This document shows positions 16,467 to 24,833 of a stretch of 64,000 nucleotides of DNA, in pieces. Under the pieces are notes generated by a model. That model ran no database searches. It saw nothing but the letters and a program-made list of their open reading frames with translations, and was not told the origin of the DNA. This DNA is from Bradyrhizobium algeriense. GTDB lineage: Bacteria; Pseudomonadota; Alphaproteobacteria; Rhizobiales; Xanthobacteraceae. Where the stretch lies: NCBI RefSeq assembly GCF_036924595.1, contig NZ_JAZHRV010000001.1:1612001-1676000 (forward strand). Reading direction: 5' to 3'. Position numbers and translations under genes: made by a program. Position 1 is the stretch's first letter. The number at the start of each line of letters is the position of its first letter.

Positions 16467-18461
16467 ATGGAACTCTCAACTAAGCCCGGTTATCGCGCCG
16501 ACATTGATGGGTTGCGTGCCGTTGCTGTTCTTTCGGTGTTCGCTTTCCATTACGGCGGGCCGATCCGGGGCGGATTTACTGGCGTTGACGTGTTCTTCGT
16601 CATCAGCGGCTTCCTGATCACGCAGGTTCTGGCAGCCGAGATCGCATCGGGTACGTTCTCGGTGCTGAGCTTTTACGACCGTCGGATGCGACGCATTCTG
16701 CCGGCGCTGCTGACGATGCTGGCCGCAGTTCTCCTGGCTGGTCGGCTGATGCTTTCCCCCGGCGACTATGCTGCGCTCGCCAACAGCACCGCTGCTGCCG
16801 CGTTTGGCGTATCGAACATCTTTTTTCACACCCACACCGGTTACTTCGACCAAGCCGCAGACCTGATGCCGCTGCTGCATACCTGGTCGCTTGCGGTTGA
16901 GGAACAATTCTACCTGGTGTGGCCGCTGCTGTTGCTGGCTCTCGCTGCTGCGGGGTCGCGAATTGCCGTGGCCGCGACGCTCGCCGCGATCGTGCTCGTC
17001 GCATGCATCGGCAGCATCATCTATTTTCAGTTTGAGCCGAAGGCCGCCTTCTACATGGCTTTGCCGAGGGCATGGGAGCTTGCGCTCGGAGCGCTGCTGG
17101 TCTTCCTGCCTCCGCTGTCCCGTGGCGTCGGCGAGATCACCGCCGTAGTGGGGCTCGTGTTGATCGGAATTGGATTTACCCTTTCGCCCGGAAAGTTTCC
17201 CGGACAGTTCGCCCTCTATCCCTGCATTGGCGCTGCACTGGTGATCTGGCCGCGCGCGCAAAGCACGATCTCGGGACGGCTCCTTGGATGGCTCGCGCCG
17301 GTCGGGCTGATCTCCTACAGCCTTTATCTGTGGCACTGGCCGGTCTGGGTGTATTTCCGGATCTATATCAACAACGGTCAGCCGGACGCCGCCGAGGCAG
17401 CCGCGCTTGCAGTCGTTTCAATTGTCCTGGCGACCCTTTCGTATCGCTTCGTCGAGCAGCCGTTGCGCAAGCCCCGCTGGAACGCGCAGCGCACGGTGTC
17501 GGCCGGATTGGCCTGCATCGCGACGATTTTCTGCGCGTCGATGTATGTGGATAGCGCAGACGGGTTGCCGCAGCGACTCTCACCCCAGGCGCAAGCGATG
17601 CGCAGCCTGGAGGTTATGTGGGAATGGCCCTGTAAAGAGCAACGGCTCGATGTAATTCCGGGCGCGTATTGCGTGTTCGGGGCTCCCTGGCAGACCGCAA
17701 AGCGCAAGACCGTGATCTGGGGCGACAGCCACGCGCAGCATTTTGCACCGATCTTCGATGCGATAAATGCTGACCCCGAGCGGTCTTTTCTGGTGTTTGC
17801 CGGCTGTTCGGCAGTGCTCGGCGATGAATTGTTCCTCGCCACGCCCGATCCAACCTATGCCGATCGTTGCCGGCTTTTCCATTCGAACGGCGTCAAACTT
17901 CTCAAGGAAGATGCCTCGATCACCCAAGTGGTTCTTACAGCCAATTGGATGGAGCTGCCTTGGCGCATTCAAGGACATTCCCCGGATGGACTGCCAGCAA
18001 TGACGGACGCAATGATGAAGCTCATCAAGGAAACCTCAGCCCCGGGCAGGCGCTTCTTCCTGATGGGAATGGTACCGCCCCTGCCGCTGGAGATCGTGGA
18101 GTGCGCCGCGCGTGAGAGCACAAATCTCCTCAGACGAGCCTGCGTCTCTACAGTCCGGCCTTCCGATGCCGATGCCATCAAGCGAAGAACCGCACCGACA
18201 GACGCGATGTTGATCGAAGTTGCAAAGTCGTTTCCCAACGCCGCAGCCGTGATTCCAACCGAGAAAATGTGCCGGAATGACGCCTGCGAGCTCGCCCTGA
18301 ACGGCGAGTTTCTTTATCGGGATCAAGGCCACATCCGACGTAATCTGCTCTTGCAAACGAAAAAGGATTTCGCCGACAAGATCGGATTGACCGCCGCGCT
18401 TGCCGGCAATTCACAAGGTGCCGCCGTGCGGCCGGGCCTGACCGGCTCTGAGGCCCGATGA
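16467..18461 (+). CDS. OafA/YrhL-type O-acyltransferase with C-terminal SGNH domain
   Basis: The N-terminal ~360 residues are an acyltransferase-3 membrane domain with about ten helices. It starts with the family hallmark YRADIDGLRAVAVLSVFAFH and includes GVDVFFVISGFLIT, FYDRRMRRILPAL, WSLAVEEQFYLVWPLL and SYSLYLWHWPVWVY. The remaining ~300 residues are periplasmic and SGNH-hydrolase-like, with the nucleophile motif WGDSHAQHF. Such AT3-SGNH proteins move acetyl groups from the cytoplasm onto O-antigen or other glycans. ATG 16467 is chosen because the conserved domain begins directly after it. Upstream residues to 16374 lack conservation. Length (664 residues) is normal. Confidence 0.88.
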   Translation: MELSTKPGYRADIDGLRAVAVLSVFAFHYGGPIRGGFTGVDVFFVISGFLITQVLAAEIASGTFSVLSFYDRRMRRILPALLTMLAAVLLAGRLMLSPGDYAALANSTAAAAFGVSNIFFHTHTGYFDQAADLMPLLHTWSLAVEEQFYLVWPLLLLALAAAGSRIAVAATLAAIVLVACIGSIIYFQFEPKAAFYMALPRAWELALGALLVFLPPLSRGVGEITAVVGLVLIGIGFTLSPGKFPGQFALYPCIGAALVIWPRAQSTISGRLLGWLAPVGLISYSLYLWHWPVWVYFRIYINNGQPDAAEAAALAVVSIVLATLSYRFVEQPLRKPRWNAQRTVSAGLACIATIFCASMYVDSADGLPQRLSPQAQAMRSLEVMWEWPCKEQRLDVIPGAYCVFGAPWQTAKRKTVIWGDSHAQHFAPIFDAINADPERSFLVFAGCSAVLGDELFLATPDPTYADRCRLFHSNGVKLLKEDASITQVVLTANWMELPWRIQGHSPDGLPAMTDAMMKLIKETSAPGRRFFLMGMVPPLPLEIVECAARESTNLLRRACVSTVRPSDADAIKRRTAPTDAMLIEVAKSFPNAAAVIPTEKMCRNDACELALNGEFLYRDQGHIRRNLLLQTKKDFADKIGLTAALAGNSQGAAVRPGLTGSEAR

Positions 18462-18547
18462 ACAGATCGGGATATTTTCGTGGATGGCGAGGGTATTTTT
18501 GGGGCAGGGCGATGGTCAGGCCCCGGGGCAAAACATAGGTTCGATCC

Positions 18548-20611
18548 GTGCAAGCAACTGAACAACTCTCTCAGTCTTGGTCGGCTGAATCGGTGCGCGG
18601 TCCAATGGCGCAGCTTGCCGCCCGCCGACCAAGCCCGATCTATTTCGCGGCCATCTTCTGCTGGACGATGACGGCTGTAACGGCGGCAATGGTGGCCATT
18701 GTGCGCTGGCCGATGGGAAGTCCGCACTGGTTTGTTTTCGTCAAGGCGGCCCTGTTACCATGCGCCGTCGTCGCCTGCGCCACGTTGTTTACCGTCCGCC
18801 ATGTGGAACGCGGGGGAGCGTATAGCGCGCTGCTGATTTCGACGGTGGCGGTGATTTTCTTGCCATGCCTTGCCTGGCTGAACGGGCTGCTGGCTGACGT
18901 CGTCACCTATCCGCTGCTTGTTGGGCTCCTGGCCGCTGGTATCGTGCAGACCGCGTCCGCCGCACGCGCCGCGCCCGCGAGCAGGTGGGTGTTCGCCATA
19001 GCCTGCGGCTGCCTCGCAGGTTTCGGCTATTTCCTGGTGATCAATTCCCGCGCCTTTGGCTCGGTCCTCACGCCTGAACTGGCGCAGACGGGCATCCACC
19101 AGCTCGACACTATCTTTCATGCCTCGATCGCCAACATGCTCGTCAAGTATGGCGTGCTGAGCACGGGCCTCGATGGACTCGTGCCGACCAAGTACCACGT
19201 TCTGTCTCACATTTGGCTCGGTTGCGTCAGTCTTTGGCTCGGCGTGTCGACCCTGGAAGGTTACTATATCGGTGGGCAAGTCATCGCCATTCCGATGCTC
19301 CTGTTCAGCCTATCGCTGGCTATCCACTTGTTTCGCCGATCGGAAGAAGGCCCCGCCAATGGTGCCCTGATCACGCTGGGTTCGCTGCTGCTGCTGTTTG
19401 TGGCCGACCTGTGGGGATGGACGTCCTATCTGGTCTCGGAGTCCTATTTCCTCGCGATGATCCTGTTTCTACTGACGCTGCCGCTGCTGGCGGAGATCGC
19501 CGATACCGAGCGGCGCCATCGCCTCAGCCTGCAGTTCGCAGCGCTCGGCGTTGCAGGCCTGCTGATTCTGCTTTCGAAGATTTCTGTCGGCGCCGTTCTC
19601 GCAGGTGGCACCGGATTCCTGTTGTGGCGGCGAATGGGCATGACGCCGCTGGGCCTGATCAAGCTGGCTGCGCCACTCCTCCTGCTTGTGATCCTTGCAA
19701 TCGCGATCATCACCCCCGGTGCGCGAATGCTGCTGGAGGCGCTCGAACCGCTCGGCTTTATCCGCGAGCATCCGCGCGGCGCCTTGCCGAACATCGCGGC
19801 AAACCTTGCGCTGCTTTATGTTGCGTTTCAGGTATGGCGGGGTGGAACGCCGCGGGACCAAAGATGCGCCGAAGCGGTTGCCATGATGGCGATCGCCAGC
19901 GTGGTCCCCGTTCTGCTGATCAATGTCCCCGGTGGATCCGACTATTACTTCGTCAATGTCGGGACCTGGACGGCAATCGTATTCGTCTGCGCCTACGGCG
20001 GCACTCATTTCGAAAAACTTTTTCCCAACCCGGGTATGCCGGGCTTTGTTGTTGGTGCGCTGCTGCTCGTCGCGCTTGCGACGCAGGAAAAGCGGCAAAG
20101 CGCATACAGGTTGGGTGCTCTGTTCGCGGAGGTTCAGGCGCGGGCCCGCGTGGTTTCCGGTGAAAGCGCAGGCGCCGAGACGACAACCAGGCAACGCCTC
20201 ATCGAACTTTTGACACCGGGGCATCCGGCCCGCTATGCGCTGGCGAGCGACATGAACCGTACTCCAGGCGGGCAGGCTAGAGAGACATTGCTGGCAATGG
20301 GGATCACGCAGTCGCACCGTACGGCAGTATTCGTACCGCCCGACAACGTACCTTTCTGGACCATCGCCGTGGAGTGCCGTCAGGATCCGCTTTTCGTCCC
20401 TGCGATCCTCGGCGCGCCCATGCTGAAAGGACTGAACCCGCCGGCGCTGAAATGTCCGAAGGAGCCGTATTATGGCTTTACCGATTACAAGGACGCCCAT
20501 TCCGAACCGTTGAGCGACCAGCAACTCTGCGCCCGGGCTGCGCCCTGGAAGCTCGATACAGTGTTGATACTCACGACGCTCACCACCGGCCGAAAAATCC
20601 GCTGCGGTTGA
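18548..20611 (+). CDS. Large polytopic membrane protein of unknown function
   Basis: 687 residues from a GTG at 18548 (an in-frame ATG at 18605 is an alternative start). About twelve hydrophobic segments fill residues 30-520. The last ~165 residues are hydrophilic and contain four cysteines, which suggests a disulphide-bonded periplasmic tail. The shape recalls GT-C glycosyltransferases or other glycan-modifying integral membrane enzymes, but I see no DxD or similar catalytic signature at the expected first loop. Neighbours are an O-acyltransferase upstream and a broken sugar epimerase downstream, so involvement in surface glycan assembly is plausible but unproven. Confidence 0.55.
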   Translation: MQATEQLSQSWSAESVRGPMAQLAARRPSPIYFAAIFCWTMTAVTAAMVAIVRWPMGSPHWFVFVKAALLPCAVVACATLFTVRHVERGGAYSALLISTVAVIFLPCLAWLNGLLADVVTYPLLVGLLAAGIVQTASAARAAPASRWVFAIACGCLAGFGYFLVINSRAFGSVLTPELAQTGIHQLDTIFHASIANMLVKYGVLSTGLDGLVPTKYHVLSHIWLGCVSLWLGVSTLEGYYIGGQVIAIPMLLFSLSLAIHLFRRSEEGPANGALITLGSLLLLFVADLWGWTSYLVSESYFLAMILFLLTLPLLAEIADTERRHRLSLQFAALGVAGLLILLSKISVGAVLAGGTGFLLWRRMGMTPLGLIKLAAPLLLLVILAIAIITPGARMLLEALEPLGFIREHPRGALPNIAANLALLYVAFQVWRGGTPRDQRCAEAVAMMAIASVVPVLLINVPGGSDYYFVNVGTWTAIVFVCAYGGTHFEKLFPNPGMPGFVVGALLLVALATQEKRQSAYRLGALFAEVQARARVVSGESAGAETTTRQRLIELLTPGHPARYALASDMNRTPGGQARETLLAMGITQSHRTAVFVPPDNVPFWTIAVECRQDPLFVPAILGAPMLKGLNPPALKCPKEPYYGFTDYKDAHSEPLSDQQLCARAAPWKLDTVLILTTLTTGRKIRCG

Positions 20612-20647
20612 CGCATCCAACCGCCAACGGTTAGCGCCGCCGGTCGT

Positions 20648-21605
20648 TCAGGATGGCTTCCAGCCGATCGCAAGCAGCTTACTCGGTGGAGCGACCAGGG
20701 GCTGCCCGATCCGCTCCCACATCGCACCCTGGCCGGTGGCCTGGAGTGTCAGCTTGATCCAGCTTTGAGGCACCGGCATCAGCCAGGCTGGTCTGCCGCA
20801 GCTCGCACGGTGACGCGCGATGAGATCTGCGACCGTGACGGGTGCCGGGTCGGACACGATGAAAGTTTCTCCCTGCGCACGGGGATTGCTTAGCGCGATT
20901 GCAACGGCCGAGGTGAAATTCTGGATCGACAGCACCGATCGCTGCGCAGACAGCGCCCCGAAGGGAAGCGGAATCGGCAGGCGCGAAAGCCGGTGGACGG
21001 TCGCGAAGTTTCCACTTCTCGCCTTCGCCGTAGATCACGACGGGACGCAGGATCGTAAACGAAACGCCGGCCGCGCGTATCGCCTGTTCGGCGGCAAATT
21101 TGGATCGTCCATAGGCATTGTTCGGCGTCGGAAAATCATCTTCGGTGAGGTTATGATCCGCATAAGAGCCGGACTGGGCAGCGATCGAGGAAATGAACAC
21201 CAGATGCTTGGTCGCGCCGCGCGATATCGCCCGTGCCAGCGCCGAGGTCGCGCGATGATTCACGCGATCATAAAGATCGTCGCCGGCGTATTTGTGAGCA
21301 ATGCCTGCAAGATGAACGACGGCGTCGCATTGGTCCAGCAGAGGTTGCCAGTCGAACAGCCGCGAGAGATCCGCAAGCGGAACGGCGGTCACGTCCGGAT
21401 TGTCGAAGGCGGTCACCGCCCTCGATGCCGCGATCACGCTGTATCCCTGCGCGACAAGATACGGAACCAGATGACGTCCGACAAACCCGTCGGCGCCGGT
21501 TACGAGCACCCTGGTTTTCTTGTTGTCGCGGCTGCCCTGCAGGTCCGACACGGTGCTCGACTGCGCACCGGCTCCGTCGCAAGCAGGTATGGGGCGTGAA
21601 TTCAT
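20648..21605 (-). pseudogene. NAD-dependent sugar epimerase/dehydratase, frameshifted
   Basis: Two minus-strand frames together give one extended-SDR protein. The N-terminal part (from ATG 21605) has VTGADGFVGRHL, a catalytic-type YGRSK and VVIYGEGEK. The rest continues in another frame as GNFATVHRLSRLPIPLPFGAL and ends at 20648 with the usual C-terminal part of UDP-sugar epimerases (family related to WbpV/FnlA-type). Dropping the single base at 21014 (a T on the minus strand) restores GEGEKGNFAT, a conserved run in these enzymes. Without correction the first frame runs on to 20679 as nonsense. The intact enzyme would act on a UDP-linked sugar for polysaccharide synthesis. Real lesion or sequencing error cannot be separated here. 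Confidence 0.82.
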
Positions 21606-22016
21606 CGGCCCTTGGACGCCTTTTCGCCGCTGAATTTCCTGTTGCATCTAACCTGAAAAGGCTGGCTTTTGAAATCGGCCGTCGCTGAATTCCAATATAG
21701 GCCAGCTAATCGCATAGGTGCAACCGAGGGTTAGCGGAACCCCTCCTGTGTGAGCAAGGGGATACGGCGCCAATCGGGCAGCGCTTGGGTACAGGAATCC
21801 CTTCGAGCCATTTAACCCATCCGCCGAGGGTTGAAATCCCGCCATTGGCGGGGCCGCTACCTCGTGCAGTCTTCGAGGTTATTGTCAATGCCTTCGGGCC
21901 GATGAAAATCCGGCGGCCCCGGCGAGAGTCGTGGGGGCTACGCCGCTTGGAAGGGTTGGCTGCGGTCGATCAGGCGGCTAACGTCTGTTCTGACGGCTAA
22001 CGGAACAAGGCTTCCC
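21606..22016. other. 411-base divergent intergenic region
   Basis: This region separates the divergent epimerase remnant and the oxidoreductase gene. One short hairpin is visible at 21838-21853 (CCCGCC-ATT-GGCGGG core) without a T-tract. Composition is lower in GC than the genes. No open frame of coding character, tRNA or repeat was recognised. Promoters for both flanking genes are expected here. Confidence 0.4.
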
Positions 22017-23078
22017 ATGATCAGAATAGGCCTGCTCGGATGCGGGCGTATCGCAAAGCGCCACTCGGAACTTCTGGGCGGCAATCATATCGACGGAGCC
22101 CGGCTCGTTGCCGTTTGTGACACCGTTCGCAACCGCGCCGACGCGATCGCGTCGAAGTTCGGGGTGCCTGCCAGCTATGACATCGACGAGTTCCTCGCCC
22201 GGAAGGACATCGATGCCGTGACGGTGCTGACGCCGAGCGGACTGCATCCCGCCCATGTCATCGCCTGTGCGAAGGCCGGAAAGCATGCCATCGTCGAGAA
22301 GCCGATGGCGTTGCGGCTGCAGGATGCCGACGACATGATCCGCGCCTGCGACGAGGCCGGCGTCAAGCTTTTCGTCGTCAAGCAGAATCGCTTCAACGTT
22401 CCCGTGGTGAAGGCGCGGGAGGCGCTGGAGGCCGGCCGCTTCGGCCGCCTGATTCTCGGCACGGTCCGCGTCCGCTGGTGCCGCGACCAGGCCTATTACG
22501 ATCAGGATGCCTGGCGCGGCACCTGGGCCTATGACGGCGGCGTGCTCTCCAACCAGGCCAGCCACCACGTCGACATGCTGGAATGGTTCTTCGGCGATGT
22601 CGTCAGCGTTCATGCCCGCGCCGTGACGGCGCTGGCAAAGATCGAAGCGGAAGACACGGCGGTCGCCACGCTGAAGTTCCGCAACGGCGCGCTCGGGATA
22701 ATCGAGGCGACGACAGCTGCGCGTCCTGCCGACCTCGAAGGCTCGCTTTCGATTCTCGGAGAAAAGGGAACCGTCGAAATTGCGGGCTTCGCCGTCAACA
22801 AGATCCGGCACTGGCGCTTTGTCGAAGAGCTTCCGTCGGACAAGGACGTGGTCGAGAAATTTTCCGTCAATCCGCCGAATGTCTACGGCTTCGGCCATCA
22901 GGCCTACTACCAGCACGTGATCGACTGCTTGGTGAACCAGCGTTCGGCGCTGGTCGACGGTCTGGAAGGACGCAAGAGCCTGGAACTGATTTCCGCGCTC
23001 TACGAATCGATCGAGACCGGCGCCGAGGTGCCGCTTCGCTTCGCGCCGCGGCTCGGCCGGCTTGGTGTCGTCTCGTGA
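22017..23078 (+). CDS. wlbA: Gfo/Idh/MocA-family sugar oxidoreductase (WlbA/WbpB-like)
   Basis: This 353-residue protein has a Rossmann nucleotide loop GLLGCGRIAKRH at 5-16, the EKPMAL motif near residue 97 with the catalytic lysine of the Gfo/Idh/MocA family, and the C-terminal sheet domain with NQASHHVDMLEW. The following acetyltransferase and PLP aminotransferase define a WlbA-WlbB-WlbC (WbpB-WbpD-WbpE) set. WlbA oxidises C3 of UDP-GlcNAcA to a keto group. The next gene overlaps it as GTGA. The pathway leads to UDP-2,3-diacetamido-2,3-dideoxy-uronic acid for O-antigen. The UDP-GlcNAc 6-dehydrogenase needed before it is not in the window. Confidence 0.8.
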   Translation: MIRIGLLGCGRIAKRHSELLGGNHIDGARLVAVCDTVRNRADAIASKFGVPASYDIDEFLARKDIDAVTVLTPSGLHPAHVIACAKAGKHAIVEKPMALRLQDADDMIRACDEAGVKLFVVKQNRFNVPVVKAREALEAGRFGRLILGTVRVRWCRDQAYYDQDAWRGTWAYDGGVLSNQASHHVDMLEWFFGDVVSVHARAVTALAKIEAEDTAVATLKFRNGALGIIEATTAARPADLEGSLSILGEKGTVEIAGFAVNKIRHWRFVEELPSDKDVVEKFSVNPPNVYGFGHQAYYQHVIDCLVNQRSALVDGLEGRKSLELISALYESIETGAEVPLRFAPRLGRLGVVS

Positions 23079-23542
23079 ACCGGCCCGAAATACATCAGGC
23101 CGGCGTGCGTGACGTTGATTTCGGCACAGGCGTCAAAATCGTCGAGCCGTGCAATCTCTACGGCTGCAAGATCGGCGACGACTGCTTTGTCGGGCCATTC
23201 ACCGAAATCCAGAAAGGCGTCGTGATCGGCGCCCGCACGCGGGTGCAGTCGCACGCCTTTATCTGCGAACTCGTCACCATCGGCGAAGACTGCTTTGTCG
23301 GCCATGGCGTGATGTTCGTGAACGATACGTTCTCGACCGGCGGCCCCGCCCGTGGCAACAGGGACCTGTGGCGCGAGACCGTGATCGGCAACCGCGTCTC
23401 GATCGGCTCCAACGTCACGATCATGCCGGTCAGGATCGCCGACGACGTTGTCATCGGCGCGGGTGCGGTGGTAACCAGGGACATCACGGCGTCGGGGACA
23501 TATGCGGGCAATCCGGCACGCCGACTGCTGGCGGACAAGTAG
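23075..23542 (+). CDS. wlbB: Left-handed beta-helix N-acetyltransferase (WlbB/WbpD-like)
   Basis: The 155-residue protein starts at GTG 23075, overlapping the previous stop by four bases. It consists of hexapeptide repeats typical of trimeric left-handed beta-helix acyltransferases (GCKIGDDCFVGPF, VIGARTRVQ, TIGEDCFVGHGVMF, SIGSNVTIMP, VIGAGAVVTRDI), ending in YAGNPAR. H at about 83 in GHGVMF would be the catalytic base. In the Wlb pathway the enzyme acetylates the 3-amino group made by WlbC, using acetyl-CoA. Size and order match known wlbB/wbpD genes. Confidence 0.82.
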   Translation: MNRPEIHQAGVRDVDFGTGVKIVEPCNLYGCKIGDDCFVGPFTEIQKGVVIGARTRVQSHAFICELVTIGEDCFVGHGVMFVNDTFSTGGPARGNRDLWRETVIGNRVSIGSNVTIMPVRIADDVVIGAGAVVTRDITASGTYAGNPARRLLADK

Positions 23543-23554
23543 GGAAGACGACCG

Positions 23555-24652
23555 ATGCCGGTGCCTTTTGCTGATCTGCAACTGCAGTATCAGACCATCA
23601 AGAGCGAGATCGACGGCGCGATTGCCTCCGTCATCCGCGACAACGCTTTCATTCGCGGATCCTATGTCGATGCCTTCGAACGGGAGTTCGCCGCGGCCGT
23701 CGACGTCAAGCATTGCGTCTCCTGCGCCAACGGCACCGATGCGCTATATCTCGCGATGGCCGCGCTGAAGGTCAAGCCGGGTGACGAGGTCATCACCACG
23801 GCGCATTCCTGGATCAGCACTTCGGCGATGATTACGCACGCCGGCGCCACCGTGGTCTTCTGCGATACCGATGGCGCGACGTTCACCATCGATCCGGCGG
23901 CGATCGAGGCCGCGATCACGCCACGCACCGTCGGCATCATTCCGGTGCATCTGTACGGACAGCCGGCGGACATGGACGCGATCATGGCGATCGCGCGCAA
24001 GCACAAGCTCTGGGTGATCGAGGATTGCGCGCAGGCGCATCTGGCCCGCTATAAAGGCCAGCAGGTCGGCACCTTCGGCGCAGCCGCGACCTATTCGTTC
24101 TATCCCGGCAAGAATCTCGGCGCGATGGGCGATGCGGGTGCCGTCGTGACCAGCAATGACGCACTGGCCGAACACATGACCATGCTGGCGCGGCACGGCG
24201 GGCTGGTGAAGCACCAGCATCATATCGAAGGCATCAACAGCCGGCTCGATGGCATGCAGGCGGCGATCCTGTCGGCCAAACTGCCGCATCTGGCCCAGTG
24301 GACCAAGGCGCGCCAGGACGCCGCCAAGATCTACGACGCCGGCCTCAACCAGATAGAGGACGTGGTCGTGCCAGAGGTCGCGCCCGATCGCACCCACGTC
24401 TATCACCTATACACGATCAGGCACCCGCGCCGCGACGCGCTGGTCGCGCACCTGAACGCCAACGGCGTGCAGACCGCGATCAATTATCCGACGGGGCTTC
24501 CGTTCCTAGCTGCCTATGCGCGGTTCGGACATCGTCCCGAGCAGTTTCCAAATGCATTCGGCGATCAGGGTAGAATTTTGTCTTTGCCGATGTTCGCGGA
24601 GATCAGCCGCGAGCAGCAGGACGAGGTGATTGATCTCGTTCGCAGGTTTTAG
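23555..24652 (+). CDS. wlbC: PLP-dependent 3-aminotransferase (WlbC/WbpE-like)
   Basis: This is a 365-residue DegT/DnrJ/EryC1/StrS aminotransferase. The PLP lysine is K186 in YSFYPGKNLGAMGDAG, the cofactor aspartate region is VIEDCAQAH (154-162), and the substrate-binding end is NYPTGLPFLAAY. It would transfer an amino group from glutamate to the 3-keto-UDP-GlcNAcA formed by WlbA, before acetylation by WlbB. It lies 12 bases after wlbB and completes the three-gene operon. Length and motifs are normal. The related PseC at 4824-6023 belongs to a different branch (HPVK motif). Confidence 0.85.
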   Translation: MPVPFADLQLQYQTIKSEIDGAIASVIRDNAFIRGSYVDAFEREFAAAVDVKHCVSCANGTDALYLAMAALKVKPGDEVITTAHSWISTSAMITHAGATVVFCDTDGATFTIDPAAIEAAITPRTVGIIPVHLYGQPADMDAIMAIARKHKLWVIEDCAQAHLARYKGQQVGTFGAAATYSFYPGKNLGAMGDAGAVVTSNDALAEHMTMLARHGGLVKHQHHIEGINSRLDGMQAAILSAKLPHLAQWTKARQDAAKIYDAGLNQIEDVVVPEVAPDRTHVYHLYTIRHPRRDALVAHLNANGVQTAINYPTGLPFLAAYARFGHRPEQFPNAFGDQGRILSLPMFAEISREQQDEVIDLVRRF

Positions 24653-24833
24653 GCGGCCGCTGGGCACCACTTGACTGCGCGTGTGGCTGATGCGCGATGC
24701 AATCATGCCGCGAAGTTAGTTGTGGCGCCTTGTCGCCGCAACCAAACCGGGGCAATGTGTAACCTTGTGCCGGTGGCGAGACACCCGTTCTCGACTGCAC
24801 GAATACGGGTCTGGGTTGGAAGAACTACCACAC

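Noticed and set aside
21828..21840. A tRNA T-arm-like sequence GGGTTGAAATCCC
   Set aside because: The loop reads TTGAAAT rather than TTCRAAT, and no acceptor, D-arm or anticodon arm is present at the right distances.
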